Positions 22,266 through 33,527 of a DNA stretch of 64,000 nt are shown one piece after another. The position numbers and the translations under genes are program-made. The stretch is from positions 124,001 to 188,000 of the forward strand of contig NZ_LFYO02000003.1 in the NCBI RefSeq assembly GCF_001182825.2. The letters are read 5' to 3'. The notes beneath the pieces are model-generated. The model ran no database searches. It worked only from the letters and a program-made list of their open reading frames with translations, and was not told where the DNA came from. Numbering within the stretch: the first letter of the stretch is position 1; each line of letters opens with the position of its first letter. The stretch is from Streptococcus sp. X13SY08 (lineage in GTDB: Bacteria; Bacillota; Bacilli; Lactobacillales; Streptococcaceae).

Positions 22266-25200
22266 ATGACAGACAAGTTTCAGTTATTACTTGAACAAAT
22301 TGGTCTACCGCTTGATGTTCGGTCGTCAAGTGCTTTTTCTGCTGGGACTATCGAAGAAGTAGTGGTTCACAAAGTCAGTAAATCGTGGGAATTTACCTTC
22401 CGGTTCCCGGAGACCTTACCACTTGCGCACTATCAGCTTTTTAAAGCGCATCTACTCAATAGTTTTAATCAAACTGGCAATCGCGCTAGCCTTCGATTAG
22501 TGGTAGATGAGCCTGATTTGGATATCAAGACGCTCCAAAGCTATTACCAAGAAGCCTTTCAAGAAGAATTGTGTCAGAGTGCAGGATTTAAAGCGCTTTT
22601 CCAAGGGTTAGAGATTGATTTTCGTGATAAGGTGCTTTGGATCAAGGGTCCAAAGGCGCTGGATTCTGTTCATTTTCGAAAGAATCATTTGCCAAATCTA
22701 GTTGCGCAAATGGAGCGTTTTGGTTTTGGTAAAATGGCCATTGATTTGGAGATTTGCCAAGAAATGACGCAGACCATGGAAGAGCAGTTCCATGCGCAGA
22801 ATGAGGAAATTTACCAAAAGGCTAACTTGGAAAATTTGGAAGCCATGGAGCAGCTGTCGCAAATGGCACCACCTCCTGAAGTCGCTCAGCCATCTTTCCA
22901 AGAATTTCAAAAAACGCGTCCAGCCAAGGTGAGTTTGGAAAAGGTTGATATTACGCCCATGATTGAGGTAGAGACTGAAGAAAATCGCATCGTTTTTGAG
23001 GGCTTGATCTTTGAGGCGGAGCAGAAAGTGACGCGGACGGGACGGGTCATCATCAACTTCAAGATGACGGACTACACGTCTTCCTTTGCACTACAAAAAT
23101 GGGCTAAAAATGAGGAAGAAGCCCAGAAGTTTGATATGGTCAAAAAGGGTGCTTGGTTGCGCGTGCGAGGCAATGTGGAAACCAATCATTTCACGCGGGA
23201 TTTGACCATGAATGTACAGGAGGTGCAAGAGGTTAAGCGCGATATCCGTAAGGATCTCATGCCTGATGACCAGAAACGGATCGAATTCCATGCCCATACT
23301 AATATGTCGACTATGGATGCCTTGCCGACGGTTGAGGGTCTAATTGCGCGTGCAGCCAAGTGGGGACACAAAGCAGTGGCCATTACCGATCATGGCAATG
23401 TTCAATCTTTTCCACATGGTTATCATGCAGCGCGAAAAGCGGGAATTAAGGCTATTTTCGGATTGGAAGCTAATATCGTTGAGGATAGTGTCACTATCGT
23501 CTACAATGAGCAAGACTTGGAATTGTCCGATTTGACCTATGTGGTCTTCGACGTGGAGACGACGGGACTTTCCGCGGTCTACAATTTATCAATCCTAGTC
23601 ATCCGCTTAGCCAGTTTACAACGGATTTGACAGGGATTACGGATGAACATGTCAAAAATGCACGCCCGCTGGAAGTTGTCTTACAAGCCTTTCAGGAATT
23701 TTGTCAGGATTCTATCCTAGTAGCTCACAATGCCAGCTTTGACGTGGGCTTCATGGATGCCAATTATGAGCGTCATGGACTGCCACTGATTAGTCAGCCG
23801 GTCATTGATACCTTGGAATTTGCCCGTAATCTCTATCCAGAATACAAGCGTCATGGTTTGGGACCATTGGCCAAGCGCTTCGGTGTGGCTTTGGAGCACC
23901 ATCACATGGCCAACTACGATGCTGAGGCAACGGGGCGTTTGCTCTTTATTTTCCTGAGAGATGCCCTTGAAAAACACGATATCCACAATCTTTCTCAACT
24001 CAATACAGAGCTGATTGCCGAGGATTCTTATAAAAAAGCCCGTGTCAAACATGCGACCATTTATGTGCAAAATCAGACAGGGTTGAAAAATATTTTCAAG
24101 CTGGTTTCGCTCTCTAACACCAAATATTTCGAAGGAGTGCCCCGCATTCCGCGAACCGTTTTGGATCAATATCGCGAATGGACGATGCGGTTAAGGTGGC
24201 GGCCTACTACGATTTTGTAGAAGTCATGCCACCAGCACTTTACGCGCCAATGATTGCGCGCGAGCAATTCCGCAATATGGAAGAAATTCATACCTTGATT
24301 AAGAACTTGATTGAGGTAGGACGCAAGGCCAATTTGCCAGTTCTTGCGACAGGAAACGTTCACTATATTGATCCTGAAGAAGAAATTTACCGAGAAATTA
24401 TCGTACGTGCCCAGGGGCAAGGGGCTATGATTAACCGTCCTATTGGACATGGCGAAGCAGCGCAGCCAGCACCCTTACCAAAAGCCCATTTCCGTACGAC
24501 CAATGAAATGTTGGATGAATTTGCCTTTTTAGGAGAGGGTTTAGCGCGTGAAATCGTCATTGTTAATCCAAATCTTTTCCTTGAACGTTTTGAAGAAGTT
24601 GAAGTGGTCAAGGGGGATCTCTATACGCCTTATATTGAAAAGGCGGAGGAAACAGTTGCAGAGATGACCTATCAAAAGGCCTTTGAAATTTACGGCAATC
24701 CTCTGCCAGATATCATTGACTTGCGGATTGAAAAAGAGTTATCGTCTATTTTGGGGAATGGTTTTGCCGTGATTTATTTGGCATCGCAGATGCTGGTGCA
24801 TCGCTCCAATGCACGGGGCTACTTGGTTGGTTCCCGTGGTTCAGTTGGCTCCTCCTTTGTTGCGACCATGATAGGGATTACCGAGGTCAATCCCATGCCA
24901 CCTCACTATGTCTGCCCAGAGTGTCAGCATAGCGAATTTATCACCGACGGGACCTATGGTTCAGGCTTTGATATGCCAGATAAGCATTGTCCAGAATGTG
25001 GTGCTGAGTACCGCAAAGACGGGCAAGATATTCCTTTCGAGACCTTCCTAGGTTTCGATGGTGACAAGGTTCCCGATATTGACTTGAACTTCTCAGGAGA
25101 TGATCAGCCCTTTGCCCATCTGGATGTGCGGGATATTTTTGGAGAAGAATATGCCTTTCGTGCGGGTACGGTTGGTACGGTGGCGGCCAAGACAGCTTAT

Positions 25201-26520
25201 GGTTTTGTTCGCGGATATGAACGGGATTATGGCAAGTTCTACCGCGATGTAGAAGTGGAACGCTTAGCGGCAGGGGCTGCTGGTGTCAAACGAACGACCG
25301 GTCAGCACCCGGGTGGTATCGTTGTTATTCCAGACTACATGGATGTTTATGATTTTACTCCGGTACAATATCCTGCCGATGATCGGACAGCCGAATGGCA
25401 AACGACTCACTTTAACTTCCATGATATCGATGAGAACGTGCTCAAGCTGGATGTCCTCGGACACGATGATCCGACCATGGTGCGGAAATTGCAGGACTTG
25501 TCAGGGATTGATCCGCAGACCATTCGTGCGGACGATCCAGGAGTTATGGCGCTCTTTTCAGGCACCGACATTCTTGGCGTCACTCCTGAGCAAATTGGGA
25601 CACCGACTGGCATGCTGGGCATTCCGGAATTCGGGACCAACTTCGTTCGAGGAATGGTGGAAGAAACCCATCCAACTACTTTCTCTGAGCTCTTACAGTT
25701 ATCCGGTCTATCTCATGGTACTGACGTTTGGTTAGGAAATGCGCAGGACTTGATTAAGGCGGGGATCGCGGACTTGTCCTCAGTTATCGGTTGTCGGGAT
25801 GACATCATGGTCTACCTTATGCATGCTGGTCTTCAGCCTAAGATGGCCTTTAATATCATGGAGCGGGTGCGGAAGGGCATGTGGCTCAAGATTTCTGAAG
25901 AGGAACGAAACGGCTATATTCAAGCTATGAAGGACAACAATGTTCCAGATTGGTACATCGAATCTTGTGGAAAAATCAAGTACATGTTCCCTAAGGCCCA
26001 TGCGGCTGCCTACGTTATGATGGCCTTACGTGTGGCCTACTTCAAGGTGCATCATCCGATTCTGTACTATTGTGCTTATTTCTCTATTCGTGCTAAGGCT
26101 TTTGACCTTGCCACCATGTCGGGTGGATTGTCAAAAGTTAAAGCTAAGATGGAAGTCATTGCCCTCAAGAAGAAGAATAATGAAGCTTCTAACGTGGAAA
26201 ATGATCTCTACACAACCCTTGAAATCGTCAATGAAATGTTGGAGCGTGGCTTCAAATTTGGTAAGCTAGACCTTTACAATTCGGATGCCATTGACTTCAA
26301 GATTGAAGGTGACACCTTGATTCCACCCTTTGTCGCTATGGACGGTCTGGGTGAGAACGTTGCTAAGCAAGTGGTGGCGGCGCGTGCTGAAGGCGAATTC
26401 CTTTCCAAGACTGAACTCCGCAAGCGTGGGGGTCTGTCTAGCACGCTGGTTGAAAAGATGGACGAGATGGACATTCTTGGCAATATGCCAGAAGATAATC
26501 AACTTAGCCTCTTTGATTAA
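22266..26520 (+). pseudogene. polC: DNA polymerase III alpha subunit PolC, two frame breaks
   Basis: Gram-positive replicative polymerase, normally about 1,463 residues. Frame 1 (22266-23630) holds the N-terminal and OB domains, the PHP start [14 protein letters not shown] and the first exonuclease motif [14 protein letters not shown], then shifts. Frame 2 (from about 23587; ORF start 23627) resumes at [22 protein letters not shown] with the remaining exonuclease motifs, and ends near 24179 after [10 protein letters not shown]. Frame 3 (to 26520) covers the rest of PHP, the polymerase core ([21 protein letters not shown]) and C-terminus. Two deletions of about 60 bases, at about 23583 and 24179, explain the breaks. 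polC is essential, so error is likely. Confidence 0.9.
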
Positions 26521-26577
26521 ACAAGTAGTTGTCATAGAATAAAGAAAAATATACTTTGTAATAACAAGTAGATGTCC
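26521..26577 (+). promoter_or_regulatory. padR promoter flanked by direct repeats
   Basis: ACAAGTAGTTGTCA (26521-26534) and ACAAGTAGATGTCC (26564-26577) match at 12 of 14 positions and lie 43 bases apart. The first contains a -35 TTGTCA (26529-26534); a -10 TATACT is at 26550-26555, with a short 15-nt spacer. The repeats frame the promoter and are candidate PadR operators. Confidence 0.5.
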
Positions 26578-26605
26578 ATTTCAAAAAGATAAGGGGTGGT
26601 TTTTT

Positions 26606-26923
26606 GTGGATGCACAATTGTTAAAAGGGGTCTTAGAGGGATGTGTCTTAGGAATTGTTTCCCAAAAAGAAACCTATGGATACGAGATACTGTCAAAAAT
26701 CGATCAGGCTGGTTTCCAAGAAATCTGTGAAGGGAGCTTGTACCCCATCTTAACAAGGCTTCATAAAAATGGTTTTATTAGTTGTCGGAAAGCCAAATCC
26801 CCCCTCGGACCTATCCGAAAATACTATGCTATTACTTCAAGCGGTGAGAAAAAACTTCAATCTTTTTATCGAGATTTTGAAGAAATCATTAGCGCTGTTA
26901 ATCAGATAAAGGAGGAAAAATAA
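26606..26923 (+). CDS. PadR-family transcriptional regulator
   Basis: 105 residues from GTG 26606 behind AAGGGGTGG. A winged helix of the PadR type: LLKGVLEGCVLGIVSQKETYGYEIL, the SLYPILTRLHKNGFI recognition helix and the RKYYAITSSGEK wing. These proteins usually repress their own operon and a neighbouring membrane protein gene. The stop overlaps the next ATG region by one base, so the pair is one operon. Intact. Confidence 0.92.
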   Translation: MDAQLLKGVLEGCVLGIVSQKETYGYEILSKIDQAGFQEICEGSLYPILTRLHKNGFISCRKAKSPLGPIRKYYAITSSGEKKLQSFYRDFEEIISAVNQIKEEK

Positions 26924-27981
26924 TGGGAATTTTTGATTTAGCCGAACAACTAAAAAGTCCCTATCGAGAAGTTTTTGAACGTGCCCAGATTTATAGTACG
27001 ATTGAAAATATCCCAGATCAAGAAGCAGAGGAGGCCTTGCTCAATCTTTACGACCTTTTATTTACGGCTCAGGAAGAAGGGAAGCCAATTTTAAAATTGG
27101 TTGGTCCTGATATGGGAGTCTTCTTCAAACATTATTTTGAAGAGCGTAAAATAGGACAAAAATTAGCCAATTGGCCGGAAGTTATTTATTTTTTGGTTAG
27201 AAATTTACTGATTTTAGAAGCCATCTTTTTGGTGGGGGATCTGATTGCGGGACAAGTCACAGCAAATGAGGATATTTATTTTTACTTAGTCGGTATTTTC
27301 TTGAGTTTGCTCACGATTCCACTGGGGCATTTGACTTATTACTCATTATTAAGGATTGGAAAATTGCGTACATCCGTTTTCTATCCTATTGTTTTAGCTA
27401 TCTTTCTGTTTTTACTTTCTTTGTTTCTTTGGGTAAACCCTGCCCTTCCAATTATGGTTCCCAGATATTGGGTCATGGGAATGGGTGTCCTATATCTTGT
27501 AGCTTATAAAATCTATAATCTATATAAAAATCAAAAAAGATTCGGTCAATGGCAGAATCCTAATCGACGAGCAAATAAAGAATTTTTGACATCTACTAAG
27601 AAAAATAGCCAGTATTTGAGAATGAAAAATGAATTTTACAAAACCATGGCTCGAAGATATAAAAAGTGGGAAATGAAAGGTAAGAAGTCAGAGGCCTACT
27701 TTCTGAGAGAAGAAAAGTGGATGGGGCGAGATAAAATGCTCTTAAAATGGGGATTATTTCTGGTACCGCTTGTGTCTCTCCCCTTTGCAATCCCGGTCTT
27801 CTTAAGCGATCCTTTGCAGGATGCTTTGATTTTTCTGGCCATAGAATGGATATTTGTGGGTTTGATTGTGCTGGGAATCCAAAAATTAATAAGCTTTGGT
27901 CTGCCTGCACGGCAGGAAATTCTGAAAGAAATGAAGCACTATAAAGAAAATTTAGCTACTTTCTTCCATGAGAAGCAGTAA
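26923..27981 (+). CDS. PadR-linked membrane protein (DUF1129/DUF1048-like)
   Basis: 352 residues: a helical soluble N-terminal domain of about 85 residues, four hydrophobic segments at about 85-200, a basic cytoplasmic stretch, and two more membrane helices near 270-330. This layout and its pairing with a PadR regulator fit the DUF1129/DUF1048 group of streptococcal membrane proteins of unknown function. The family assignment is an inference from architecture. The ATG overlaps the padR stop (TAATGG) and follows AAGGAGG. Intact. Confidence 0.75.
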   Translation: MGIFDLAEQLKSPYREVFERAQIYSTIENIPDQEAEEALLNLYDLLFTAQEEGKPILKLVGPDMGVFFKHYFEERKIGQKLANWPEVIYFLVRNLLILEAIFLVGDLIAGQVTANEDIYFYLVGIFLSLLTIPLGHLTYYSLLRIGKLRTSVFYPIVLAIFLFLLSLFLWVNPALPIMVPRYWVMGMGVLYLVAYKIYNLYKNQKRFGQWQNPNRRANKEFLTSTKKNSQYLRMKNEFYKTMARRYKKWEMKGKKSEAYFLREEKWMGRDKMLLKWGLFLVPLVSLPFAIPVFLSDPLQDALIFLAIEWIFVGLIVLGIQKLISFGLPARQEILKEMKHYKENLATFFHEKQ

Positions 27982-27990
27982 GATGGTATT

Positions 27991-28019
27991 TTACCAGCCT
28001 AATACTTTTGTGGTATAAT
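27991..28019 (+). promoter_or_regulatory. pepS promoter
   Basis: -35 TTACCA (27991-27996), 17-nt spacer, extended -10 TGGTATAAT (TATAAT at 28014-28019). Confidence 0.7.
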
Positions 28020-28055
28020 AAGTACTATCATCCTATATAGTAAAAAGGAGAACTC

Positions 28056-29297
28056 ATGGTTTTACCAAATTTTAAAGAAAAGCTTGCAAAATATGCTCAT
28101 CTCTTGGTTAAGCAAGGGATTAATGTGCAACCTGGTCACACGGTTGTGTTGACCATTGCCGTTGATCAAGCTGAATTGGCTCGTCTCTTGGTACAAGAAG
28201 CCTATAATCTTGGTGCTGCTGAGGTCATGGTAACTTGGACAGATGATTTTGTGACACGTCAGCGTTACTTGAATGTCCCAATCGAACGTTTGGAAAATGT
28301 CCCACAACATCGTATTGAAGAAATGAATTATGTGTTGGACAAAAAAGCAAGTCGTTTGGTCATCTTGTCAGATGCGCCAGATGCCCTTGACGGTGTCGAT
28401 CCAGAGAAATTATCAAAAGCGACTCGTGCAACCAGCATTGCTTTGAAACCACTTCGTTTGGCTAGCCAAGCCAACAAAATTAGCTGGACACTTGGTGCGG
28501 CTTCTAGTCCTGCTTGGGCAAAACAAGTCTTCCCAGATGCTGCGTCGGAAGAAGAAGCAGTGGACCTCCTTTGGGACCAAATCTTCAAAACCTGCCGTAT
28601 TTACGAAGAAGACCCAGTTCAAGCTTGGGTAGAGCACGAAGCACGTTTGGACGAAAAAGCTGCTGTCCTCAATAAAGAGCAATTTGTGAAGTTGCACTAC
28701 CGTGCGCCAGGCACTGACTTGGTACTCGGTATGCCAAAAAATCACATTTGGGAATCAGCTGGTTCCATCAATGCGCAAGGGGAGCACTTTGTGGCAAATA
28801 TGCCAACAGAAGAAGTCTTTACAGCGCCAGATTTCCGTGTGGCAGATGGCTATGTAACTTCTACAAAACCACTCAGCTATAACGGCAATATCATTGAAGG
28901 CATCAAAGTGACCTTTGAAAATGGTGAAATTACTGAAGTTTCTGCTGAAAAAGGCGATGAAGTGATGAAGAAATTAGTCTTTGACAACCGCGGTGCGCGT
29001 GGTCTTGGTGAAGTTGCCCTTGTACCAGACAAGAGTCCAATTTCACAATCAAATATCACCTTCTTCACAACGCTCTTTGATGAAAATGCTTCAAATCACT
29101 TGGCCATCGGTGCTGCCTATGCCTTTTCTATCGAAGGCGGAACAGGAATGTCTGAAGAAGAATTGGAATCAGCTGGTATGAATCGTTCTGACGTTCACGT
29201 GGATTTCATGATTGGTTCTGACAAGATGGATATTGATGGTATCCGCGAAGACGGTACAGTTGTGCCAATCTTCCGTAGCGGAGACTGGGCTATCTAA
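28056..29297 (+). CDS. pepS: Aminopeptidase PepS (M29 family)
   Basis: 413 residues, full length for the M29 metallopeptidases of lactic acid bacteria. It contains the metal-ligand region with GEVALVPDKSPISQSNITFFTTLFDENASNHLAIG and the C-terminal VHVDFMIGSDKMDIDG. The enzyme removes N-terminal residues from peptides in the cytoplasm. AAAAGGAG precedes the ATG. It has its own promoter and terminator. Intact. Confidence 0.93.
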   Translation: MVLPNFKEKLAKYAHLLVKQGINVQPGHTVVLTIAVDQAELARLLVQEAYNLGAAEVMVTWTDDFVTRQRYLNVPIERLENVPQHRIEEMNYVLDKKASRLVILSDAPDALDGVDPEKLSKATRATSIALKPLRLASQANKISWTLGAASSPAWAKQVFPDAASEEEAVDLLWDQIFKTCRIYEEDPVQAWVEHEARLDEKAAVLNKEQFVKLHYRAPGTDLVLGMPKNHIWESAGSINAQGEHFVANMPTEEVFTAPDFRVADGYVTSTKPLSYNGNIIEGIKVTFENGEITEVSAEKGDEVMKKLVFDNRGARGLGEVALVPDKSPISQSNITFFTTLFDENASNHLAIGAAYAFSIEGGTGMSEEELESAGMNRSDVHVDFMIGSDKMDIDGIREDGTVVPIFRSGDWAI

Positions 29298-29305
29298 GCA
29301 AGCTA

Positions 29306-29340
29306 AAAAGAGCGGTCGCAGACTGCTCTTTTATGATTTT
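29306..29340 (+). terminator. Terminator after pepS
   Basis: A 12-bp stem (AAAAGAGCGGTC with GACTGCTCTTTT, one wobble), a 3-nt loop and a T-rich tail. Confidence 0.85.
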
Positions 29341-29361
29341 TTGAAAATGAAAGGATGCAAG

Positions 29362-30260
29362 ATGACAGAGATTCAATACAAGTGGGCAACGCTGGGCACA
29401 GGTGTCATTGCTAATGAGCTGGCGCAGGCCATGGAAGCGCTGGGAGGCAAGCTCTATTCAGTGGCCAATCGGACCTATGATAAAGGTGTGGCTTTTGCGG
29501 AAAAATATGGCATCGAAAAAGTTTACAAGGAAATTGACCAAGTTTTTGATGATCCAGAAGTGGATATTATCTACATCTCGACGCCGCACAATACCCACAT
29601 CAACTACCTGCGAAAGGCTCTAGCTGCGGGTAAACACGTTCTCTGCGACGCTCAATAGTGCCGAGTTGGAAGAAGCCATTACGTTTGCGGAGAAACATCA
29701 TGTTGTGCTTGCAGAGGCCATGACTATTTTCCACATGCCTCTCTATCGCAAGCTCAAGGAAATCGTGGATGCTGGCAAACTGGGTCCACTCAAGATGATT
29801 CAGATGAATTTTGGTTCTTATAAAGAATATGACATGACCAATCGTCTCTTTAATCGTGAGTTGGCAGGTGGTGCGCTCCTTGATATCGGAGTCTATGCGC
29901 TCTCCTTTGTGCGTTGGTTTATGGATGAACAGCCAGACCAGATTGCCAGTCAAGTCAAGCTGGCTCCGACAGGAGTGGATGAGCAGGTCGGTATTCTCTT
30001 GACCAATCCTAGCGGACAAATGGCAACTGTTGCGCTCAGTCTTCATGCCAAACAACCAAAACGCGGCATGTTGTCTTATGATAAAGGCTACATCGAAAGT
30101 TGGTGACACAAAAAATGCCCTGCGCTATGAAGTGCAAGACATGGAGGAAACTATATCAGGAAAAGCTGACCACGGCTACTTAGCCTACAGCCGTGATGTC
30201 ATGGCTATCATGACCCAGCTCCGAGAAGAATGGGGCATGACCTATCCAGAGGAGGAGTAG
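29362..30260 (+). pseudogene. Gfo/Idh/MocA-family oxidoreductase, two frame breaks
   Basis: Start ATG 29362 (MTEIQYKWATLGTGVIANELA) behind AAAGGA. The N-terminal Rossmann fold has the GTGVIA motif and PHNTHINYLRKALAAGKHVLC. Here the family's EKAIT (catalytic Lys) should follow, but the frame shifts to a TAG; about 11 bases seem lost near 29650. The second frame (TLNSAELEEAITFAEKHH... to GYIES) is broken again near 30098, and the third ends VGDTKNALRYEVQDMEE...TYPEEE at 30260. Substrate unknown; these enzymes oxidise or reduce sugars with NAD(P). The lost residues are judged from the family pattern. Confidence 0.85.
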
Positions 30261-30287
30261 GAGATACAGCGTTTTGTCAATTCTATT

Positions 30288-30902
30288 TTATTGAATGATC
30301 AACATACCAGCTTTAATTGCCAGCGGGTGTTCTGGGTCGATGCGGTCGTAGAACATGATGCCATTGATGTGGTCGATTTCGTGTTGGACGACGATGGCGT
30401 TGAAGCCGCGGAGTTTAATTTTTTGTTTTTGGTTGTTTTTATCCGTGTACTCGACAGTGACACGGGCATGGCGGACAACGTAACCAGGGACCTCACGGTC
30501 CACAGATAAGCATCCTTCGCCTCCTTCGATGGCAGCTTCTTGGACAGAATGGGCAACGATTTTAGGGTTGTACATAATTTCTTGCAATGAGTAGGCCTCT
30601 TGGGGTGAATCTCCCTCTTCGTCCTCAGCGTTTGGCACAAGGACTGCAATGATGCGACGAGAAACGTCCAATTGTGGTGCGGCAAGACCGACGCCACCTC
30701 GCAATTTCATTTTCTCCGCCATCACAGGATCTTGTGAATGCTTCAAAAATTGCATCATTTTTTCACCTAAAATAATGTCTTGGTCAGATAGAGGAACTTC
30801 TACTTCCTGTGCTTGCAGGCGTAAAGTTGGGTGTCCTTCTCGAATGATATCATCCATATCAATCAGGTGGCTCACTTTGGTTAATGTTTCAATTGCAGAC
30901 AT
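30288..30902 (-). CDS. def: Peptide deformylase
   Basis: 204 residues, type II deformylase size. Motif 1 GVGLAAPQ at 70-77, motif 2 EGCLS at 129-133 (metal ligand Cys131) and motif 3 QHEIDH at 173-178 (ligands His174 and His178, catalytic Glu175). It removes the formyl group from nascent proteins at the ribosome exit. It is convergent with the broken oxidoreductase and has its own AGGAGAAATC ribosome site. Intact. Confidence 0.97.
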   Translation of the reverse strand: MSAIETLTKVSHLIDMDDIIREGHPTLRLQAQEVEVPLSDQDIILGEKMMQFLKHSQDPVMAEKMKLRGGVGLAAPQLDVSRRIIAVLVPNAEDEEGDSPQEAYSLQEIMYNPKIVAHSVQEAAIEGGEGCLSVDREVPGYVVRHARVTVEYTDKNNQKQKIKLRGFNAIVVQHEIDHINGIMFYDRIDPEHPLAIKAGMLIIQ

Positions 30903-31013
30903 GATTTCTCCTTCTTTTCTTTGTGTCTAGTATAGCATGAAATAGAAAAGATGAAAAGTTGCGTCTCTGGAAATTCTTTTTGTAAAATATCCTAATTTTT
31001 CGTAGTTATTCCC

Positions 31014-31042
31014 TATTTTTATTGGGCAGAATCTGTTATACT
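31014..31042 (+). promoter_or_regulatory. Extended -10 promoter of the second MFS gene
   Basis: TGTTATACT (TATACT at 31037-31042) with only a poor -35 (TATTTT). The start ATG 31074 follows GAGGATAGGG. Confidence 0.5.
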
Positions 31043-31073
31043 GAAGAAAGATAAAACGAGATGAGGATAGGGT

Positions 31074-32146
31074 ATGAAACACCTCCTAGAAAAAATTAGT
31101 ATTTTGGCTCTTTCGACCATGTTAGTGTCGACATTTGCGGTCTCACCGGCTATTCCACAGATGATTGTTCATTTTGCTGGTCAAGGGATTAGTCAAGGAC
31201 AGGTTGAATTCCTGATGACAATCACCTCTTTTGCTATTATGATTTCTTTATTGGCGAATCCGTACTGTCTAGCTATCTGTTGGTTTTCTTATCTCGGATT
31301 TGTTTAGGGCTAGGAATCGGCTTAATCAACGCGCGTGCCATTAATATTGTGGGCACTCATTTTTCTGGTAAGGAACGTATTCAGATGATGGGGCTTCGAG
31401 GTTCTGCGGAGGTTTTGGGCAGTGCAACTTTAACAGTTTTGGTAGGTTGGTTAATCAGTCTTGGCTGGCATGCAGCCTTCTTGGTCTATCTTTTTGCACT
31501 TGTTCTCCTGGCACTATTTGTTTTATTCGTGCCAGAAGATGAGGAAGAAGAAATTGTTGGAGATTTGAGCGAGATCAAATTGACTGCTCAGATGTGGAAA
31601 ACGGGGCTTCTCCTAGCTTTCTTGGCCTTCTTTGTTATCAATGTGAATATCTTCGTTACCATTCGCATTCCGACCATGGTAGTTGAACACGGTTTTGGGA
31701 CGGCTCGTGAAGCTAGTTGGATTCTAGGTTCTATGCGAATTATGGGAATTGTCGCGGGAACCCTCGTTGGTATTTTGGTCGAACGACTCAAAGATTGGCT
31801 TTTGCCGCTTTCCTACGTAGTATTCGGTGTGGCAGTATTAGGTATTGCTTTTTCAAACAACCTCTGGTTCCTAGCTCTTGGTGCCATGGTTTCTGGCTTC
31901 TTCTATAGCGTCGTTTTAACCATCGTCTTTAGCCAAGTAACGGTTCATACGCCTAAGCCCTTGCTGAGTGCGATGATGACCATTGTCCTAATGGGGTGCA
32001 ATATCGGTGGAGCAACCGCATCTGTCTTACCAAATTTCCTTGAGACCTTACATCCCAGCGGGGCAGGTGCTTTTGGAATTTATGCTTTGGCCTGTGCGCT
32101 GATTAGTGTTGGTCTGATTTTCCGACAATTATCTAGTAAAAAATAA
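31074..32146 (+). pseudogene. MFS permease, paralogue of the 4478 gene, disrupted
   Basis: The first frame (31074-31307) starts MKHLLEKISILALSTMLVSTFAVSPAIPQM, like the permease at 4478 (AIAPAIPKL), and fails after MISLLAN. The protein continues in another frame from SYLLVFLSRICLGLGIGLINARA and ends at 32146 with about nine further helices. An out-of-frame deletion near 31262-31270 removes part of helix 2-3. Substrate unknown. In this copy the helix corresponding to the shifted region of the 4478 gene is read normally. Confidence 0.85.
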
Positions 32147-32157
32147 ATCATGAATTG

Positions 32158-32192
32158 AGAGAGTGGGAGGGACCGCTCTCTTTTGTTATAAT
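32158..32192 (+). terminator. Terminator running into the next promoter
   Basis: A 9-bp stem (AGAGAGTGG with CCGCTCTCT, one wobble) and a short T run. It is followed immediately by an extended -10 TGTTATAAT (TATAAT at 32187-32192) for the downstream acetyltransferase. Confidence 0.7.
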
Positions 32193-32224
32193 GGAGAAAG
32201 AAAAGAAACAAGGAGAAAGAATAC

Positions 32225-32859
32225 GTGTTAGAGAATAATCGTTTGAATGATTTGCTTAATCGGTTTCCAGAGGATGTTCAGATCATTTTCAAGGAAATGA
32301 TTCAGGCTTATCAACTGGGGTATGTGGATTATGTTTATCAGACGGACAAGGTGGATGTTCAGAATCGTCGCATAAAAAATCTTATCAAAAGCTTTCGCCG
32401 CATGGATTATTTCTACGTCATGCCCTTGAGTCAAGATTTAGCGCTGGAGATTGCGACCCAGTGTTTTATAATGCAGCTGCGGATCCCGAGGATTATGCGG
32501 AGTTAGTATCGGCAGAAGCACGCGCAGATCGTTATTTTGCGGTGATTCGAAACGGCGCTCTCATGGGCTATTTCTGCTTTGAAAAGACAAACGAAGGTCT
32601 AGAGCTGGGACTTGGGATGAAGCCTTCTTATACTGGTCAGGGAAATGGCAGAGCTTTTTATCAGACTATCGAAGTTTACCTAAAAGAGAATCTTTCTCCT
32701 AAAAAAATCCGCTTAGCTGTCGCTGCTTTCAATGAATGAGCACAGTCTCTTTGCCGTGCTGTCGGCTACACAGAAACCAACCATTATCCGCAGAAAACAA
32801 ATGGAGGAGTCTATGATTTTATTGCTATGGAAAAGGAGTTGAAGGATGAGGCTGGATAA
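32225..32859 (+). pseudogene. GNAT-family acetyltransferase, frameshift plus in-frame stop
   Basis: The first frame from TTG/GTG 32225 reads MLENNRLNDLLNRFPEDVQI through YFYVMPLSQDLALEIAT. The GNAT part continues in another frame from VFYNAAADPEDYAELVS near 32463, through the acetyl-CoA motif region GMKPSYTGQGNGRAFYQ. A TGA at 32737 interrupts this frame between AAFNE and AQSLCRAVGY, where related proteins have Arg (CGA to TGA fits). The same frame then runs to TAA 32857, overlapping the next gene's start. Two separate lesions therefore hit this gene. Confidence 0.78.
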
Positions 32860-33510
32860 GTTTTTAGTGGATTGTGGCCTTGGCAGTCGGACTGAGGTCA
32901 AGCAACTGCTTAAGAAAAAAATCGTCACCGTGAATGGGGCTGTTCAACACTCGCCCAAGCTGCAGATTGATAGCGACGCAGATGTGGTTGCGGTAGATGG
33001 AAGAATTTTGACTCATGAAGACTTTGTCTACTATTTGCTCAATAAACCACAGGGAGTGATTTCTGCGACAGAAGATAAAGTGCATCGCACGGTCTTAGAT
33101 TTGCTGGATGATATAGCTCGCCACAAGCAGGTCTTTCCTGTAGGGCGACTGGCCCTAAAAAACATGTGGATAAGCGTTATCTGGCCCATGTATCGGGTCT
33201 TATGGATGTGGACGATGTTCTAGCCTTTGAAAAGGGAATTTCCTTGTCAGACCATGACTGTCAGCCAGCGATTTTGGAAGTCTTAGAGTTACATCCAGAA
33301 CATAAGTCTTGTCAGGTAGAGATTGTCATCCGCGAAGGAAAATTTCATCAGGTCAAACGGATGGTGGCGGCGCGTGGTAAGAAAGTGGTTGCCCTCAAAC
33401 GCCTTAGTATGGGGCCGCTCCAGCTGGATTCGCAGTTGAAAACTGGAGCTTGGCGTCGATTGACAACTCAGGAAACGCAGCTCTTGGAACAATTTGGTGT
33501 TCCCCTTTAA
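32846..33510 (+). pseudogene. rsuA: 16S rRNA pseudouridine synthase (RsuA family), disrupted
   Basis: An N-terminal S4-like domain (MRLDKFLVDCGLGSRTEVKQLL) and the start of the catalytic domain (YYLLNKPQGVISAT) are in the first frame. That frame fails after VGRL at about 33151. The remainder (HVDKRYLAHVSG... EGKFHQVKRMVAARGK) is in another frame, ending at 33510. The missing part should contain the catalytic Asp motif GRLDxxTxGLLLLTNDG, so activity would be lost even if the frame were kept. Confidence 0.88.
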
Positions 33511-33527
33511 GATTTTTACAAAAATAC

